Origin: Verrucomicrobiales bacterium
Lineage (GTDB): Bacteria; Verrucomicrobiota; Verrucomicrobiia; Verrucomicrobiales; DEV007
Assembly (NCBI GenBank): GCA_029212615.1
Contig: JARGPJ010000003.1
Coordinates: forward strand, 310,001 to 374,000
Reading direction: 5' to 3'
DNA: 64,000 bases
Under the pieces are notes generated by a model. That model did not search any database. It was not told where the DNA came from and saw only the letters and a program-made list of their open reading frames with translations. A program made the position numbers and the translations under genes. Positions 61,599 through 64,000 of this stretch are shown here, piece after piece (the stretch's first letter is position 1; each line of letters opens with the position of its first letter).

Positions 61599-62067
61599 CT
61601 ATTTCTCCTGCTTTGACGAGAGAGCCGCATGGAAGATTAACACCTGGCCCCACAAAAGCACTGGCAGCGATCCACGAACTATCTCCGATAGTGATAGGTT
61701 CTGTTACTAAATCAAAGGTCTCACTCCGAAAATCATGGGAACCGCTGCAAATGAAGGCCCTCTGTGAGACACAAACGTTATTGCCTATAGTAACCTGATC
61801 CAAGCTAAGAATCATAACTTCATCACCGATCCACGCGTGATCACCTATCTCAATCCGCCACGGGAATGTAATATTCACCCTCGATCGGATCACGACGCTC
61901 TTACCTACCCTCGCACCAAAAAAGCGAAGCACCCACACTTTAACCAATGAGGGAACCGGAAACCATGGAGCAAATAGCAGGCTTCGAAAGACCCACCACA
62001 AGAATTCCCTCCACGTTGAAGCCCCACGGGTGAAATCCCTGTTGTTGAACTGCGAAAGATCGATCAT
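61588..62067 (-). CDS. WcaF-like hexapeptide acetyltransferase, shortened C-terminus
   Basis: 159 residues. The N-terminus DFTRGASTWREFLWWVFRSLLF and GARVGKSVVIRSRVNITFPWRIEIGD match colanic-acid type WcaF acetyltransferases. The hexapeptide repeats include the catalytic His in CSGSHDFRSE. Typical WcaF proteins are about 180 residues and end with GNPAKVIK. This one stops after GSLVKAGEIVGK, where the next gene begins. It may still be active because the His-bearing coil is complete. It modifies extracellular polysaccharide units. Confidence 0.85.
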   Translation of the reverse strand: MIDLSQFNNRDFTRGASTWREFLWWVFRSLLFAPWFPVPSLVKVWVLRFFGARVGKSVVIRSRVNITFPWRIEIGDHAWIGDEVMILSLDQVTIGNNVCVSQRAFICSGSHDFRSETFDLVTEPITIGDSSWIAASAFVGPGVNLPCGSLVKAGEIVGK

Positions 62068-62086
62068 ATATCAAATATATATTGAT

Positions 62087-63307
62087 TTAAAGGGCGTCAA
62101 TATGACGAGTCAACTCACCGGCAACATTATCCATTCGACAAAATGTAGGAACACCACATCCTCTGGACCATTGAGTCAGTAGTGATGGCGATTGCAAAAC
62201 TTCATGGATCGATTTTGCAATCGATACACCACTAACTTTATCCAAAAGCATCCCGTTTAGACCATCTTTCACCACTGCTGCGCAATTCCTCGAGCTCAGC
62301 ACGGGAAGTCCCGCCGCCATAGCTTCAAGTTGAGTAAGTCCAAATCCGTCAGAATGTGTTGGAAAAACAAACAAATCAGCCTGACCAAAATACGATCCTA
62401 TCATAGATCGAGGAACCGAACCGTGAAAGCGAACTGATGAAAGTCCACGAAATCTCTCGGGAATATGGACTTGAACAGGCCCGACCACATCGAGTTCTAC
62501 AGGATCATGCTCAAGCAACTCCATCGCCTCCAGTAGTTCAACAATTCCTTTTCTTAGATTTACCTGACCAAGAAATAGAACTCGCAGAGGCCGCTCTACG
62601 GAGAAGACCGCAGGAGCATTGTGAGGGACCGCGCCCCCCCTTGCTTCATAAGGAATCGGTATTACTCGCAGACGGTCTTCCTGAACTCCTTCTTTTCTCA
62701 ATGCTTTCGCACTCCACTCGGAATTCACAACAATGAAATCAGCCAATTCGAGCTCCTCGCTCCAGCCGGAATAGTATTCTTCGGATGCTACTCCCATTGA
62801 CTCTTTAAACTCAGGACGCGATTGACGCAATTGTTCAGTCATTCGCCCTTCCTCCGGCCCTGGATCGATCTGACCAAGCACGGTTTTCCATCCTTGACTC
62901 TTCGCCCAACGGAAAATATCGCGCGCAGCATAACTATAAGCGAAAAGACACCGTTCAACACTAGGATTACTAATAGCTTGAAGCGAGGCAAGTGCTCGTT
63001 TCTGGAAAAACCTGTTACGTTCAAGAATCGTCTGTCGGCGATCTACACCCATCATTCGATGCTGCAACTCGAAAGCTACAGTTGCCAGATTGGAATGCAT
63101 CACTTCAACACTATCCAGGTCCGCATGAAAACGCCCGGAAATACGTCGACCTGTATCACCAGGGAAAACAACCGGTGAATCCCACCAAAAATCTGTTATC
63201 AAAGCCTCGCAGCAGGCTTTCTGATGAAGCGCACGGACAAACGAATAGTGATCGCGAGCTCCTAGCTGGGCAATAATTACGGGGCGAGAATGAAATAAAT
63301 GGCTCAA
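62087..63307 (-). CDS. GT4-type glycosyltransferase
   Basis: 406 residues, apparently from a TTG start at 63307; no ATG lies in the first part of the frame. GT-B fold: RVLFLGQVNLRKGIVELLEA is the nucleotide-binding turn, and FVFPTHSDGFGLTQLEAMAAGLPV has the EX7E-type motif of retaining GT4 enzymes. It adds a sugar from a nucleotide donor to a lipid- or polymer-linked acceptor. The locus looks lower in GC than the rest of the window. Confidence 0.85.
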   Translation of the reverse strand: MSHLFHSRPVIIAQLGARDHYSFVRALHQKACCEALITDFWWDSPVVFPGDTGRRISGRFHADLDSVEVMHSNLATVAFELQHRMMGVDRRQTILERNRFFQKRALASLQAISNPSVERCLFAYSYAARDIFRWAKSQGWKTVLGQIDPGPEEGRMTEQLRQSRPEFKESMGVASEEYYSGWSEELELADFIVVNSEWSAKALRKEGVQEDRLRVIPIPYEARGGAVPHNAPAVFSVERPLRVLFLGQVNLRKGIVELLEAMELLEHDPVELDVVGPVQVHIPERFRGLSSVRFHGSVPRSMIGSYFGQADLFVFPTHSDGFGLTQLEAMAAGLPVLSSRNCAAVVKDGLNGMLLDKVSGVSIAKSIHEVLQSPSLLTQWSRGCGVPTFCRMDNVAGELTRHIDAL

Positions 63308-63325
63308 TGAACAAATCGATATTTT

Positions 63326-63880
63326 CTATGAGTATGGGGAAATACCATATTTAACGGCATAGGCTAGGCGCTTAATCCGCTCCTGAAATCGGAGTTTCAA
63401 ACTCCGATAAAACGGACGATTCTGGCGGGGCTCGTTGCAAACGAAGAATTCGAAATCCGGCCCCGTCTCCCTAAAACAAGAGAGTGCCCGAGCAGAATGG
63501 TAGCCTGACGTCACCACTACCACTCGACTCGCCCCCATTCCCCTCAGAAGAGGCAATGTAAGTGCCGCATTTTCGAAGGTCGTCTGAGCCAGTGGCTCAT
63601 GTACAATCTGACTCTTTGGAATACCAAGGTCACGCAATTCTCGAATCGTATACCCCAAATCACCAGTCACTATAAGTGGCCCCGGCATTTGCTTCCACAG
63701 CAGATAACTCATTCGTGATCGCTCATAAGTATCCCCACCAAGTACAATCTGAACATCAAATTCTTCAGGGACCTGACTAGTTACTTTAACGGGAATCGTC
63801 GTCAACCCAGCAAACATCACAGACAACATCGTTAGAAAAACGACCGCCCATCGAGGTAACCTTTGTCTGATTTTAATCAA
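63326..63880 (-). CDS. YdcF/SanA-type (DUF218) protein
   Basis: 184 residues. A hydrophobic N-terminus (WAVVFLTMLSVMFAGLTTIPV) anchors or exports it. The DUF218 core has DVQIVLGGDTYERS, GPLIVTGD, TTFENAALTLPLL and VVVVTSGYHSARA. YdcF proteins are Rossmann-like and linked to envelope or polysaccharide metabolism, but their reaction is not settled. It is located between two glycosyltransferase genes, in line with exopolysaccharide work. Confidence 0.85.
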   Translation of the reverse strand: MIKIRQRLPRWAVVFLTMLSVMFAGLTTIPVKVTSQVPEEFDVQIVLGGDTYERSRMSYLLWKQMPGPLIVTGDLGYTIRELRDLGIPKSQIVHEPLAQTTFENAALTLPLLRGMGASRVVVVTSGYHSARALSCFRETGPDFEFFVCNEPRQNRPFYRSLKLRFQERIKRLAYAVKYGISPYS

Positions 63881-63896
63881 GATCTTAGCCGGGACT

Positions 63897-64000
63897 TTAC
63901 TGCTTGTGTCCTAGAATTTCTCGATAAAACTGCTCCACTGATTCAGCAATTGCTGACCACGCAAATTCCCGGGAAACCCATTCCTGACCACGTCGTCCCA
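63897..64000 (-). CDS. C-terminal end of a glycosyltransferase, cut by the window edge
   Basis: The last 33 codons of a frame that enters from the right edge, ending GRRGQEWVSREFAWSAIAE...YREILGHKQ and then TAA. The pattern of a basic GRxGxEWV followed by FAWxxIA and a final Y is the usual tail of GT4-type glycosyltransferases. Its stop is 17 bases before the DUF218 gene. The catalytic part is outside the window. Confidence 0.65.
   Translation of the reverse strand, partial: GRRGQEWVSREFAWSAIAESVEQFYREILGHKQ

Overview
The window looks like chromosome of a member of the Verrucomicrobiota. The best marker is a 51-residue Chlamydiae/Verrucomicrobia 'small basic protein' at 14276-14431. A mid-50s GC content (estimated by eye), a meso-diaminopimelate-type MurE, secreted PQQ-like beta-propellers, an SGNH hydrolase with a long beta-rich tail and an exosortase-type EpsI protein fit the same phylum. 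No identity search was possible, so genus is left open.

Layout. Positions 1-387 hold a structured RNA with a clear tRNA-like 3' end, possibly a tmRNA cut by the window edge. Positions 439-10860 (minus strand) are a division and cell wall (dcw) cluster in the order rsmH, ftsL-like, ftsI, murE, murF, mraY, murD, LysM protein, ftsW. There is no mraZ, and there is a break after ftsW. Positions 11444-17411 hold small exported or membrane proteins, the small basic protein, an RsuA/RluB-type pseudouridine synthase and a secreted SGNH hydrolase.

Positions 17505-29531 are one 12-kb gene for a 4008-residue PKS-NRPS. The domain order is KS-AT-DH-MT-psiKR-ER-KR-ACP-C-A-PCP, followed by a terminal domain that resembles cyanobacterial long-chain acyl-ACP reductase. 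The order is that of fungal highly reducing PKS-NRPS hybrids, but the release domain is different. It has its own sigma70-like promoter, overlapped by a 22-bp-spaced direct repeat that recurs upstream of a sodium symporter at 52.3 kb. This is the most interesting system here.

Positions 29774-36834 are central metabolism and repair genes (mdh, malQ, a methyltransferase, a NagA-type deacetylase, a DinG/XPD-type helicase). Positions 36885-46123 are a five-gene operon of transglutaminase-like, circularly permuted ATP-grasp, alpha-E and DUF2126 proteins. Every module type occurs twice, and the operon is probably a peptide ligase/peptidase system of unknown product. Positions 46151-52606 combine an iron alcohol dehydrogenase, an aldehyde/acyl reductase and an adenylating enzyme (a plausible acid-aldehyde-alcohol module) with an SSS symporter and its DUF3311 partner. 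A VapBC toxin-antitoxin pair sits inside this block.

Positions 52631-56721 are two secreted PQQ-like beta-propeller proteins. At 57141-58642 an ECF sigma factor is followed by a one-pass membrane protein with an LptA/OstA-like outer domain, a candidate sigma/anti-sigma pair. Positions 58795-60757 carry DUF423, NIPSNAP and YbjQ proteins. From 60846 to the right edge an exopolysaccharide/exosortase locus (EpsI-like, WcaF-like acetyltransferase, two glycosyltransferases, DUF218) runs off the window and looks more AT-rich than the rest.
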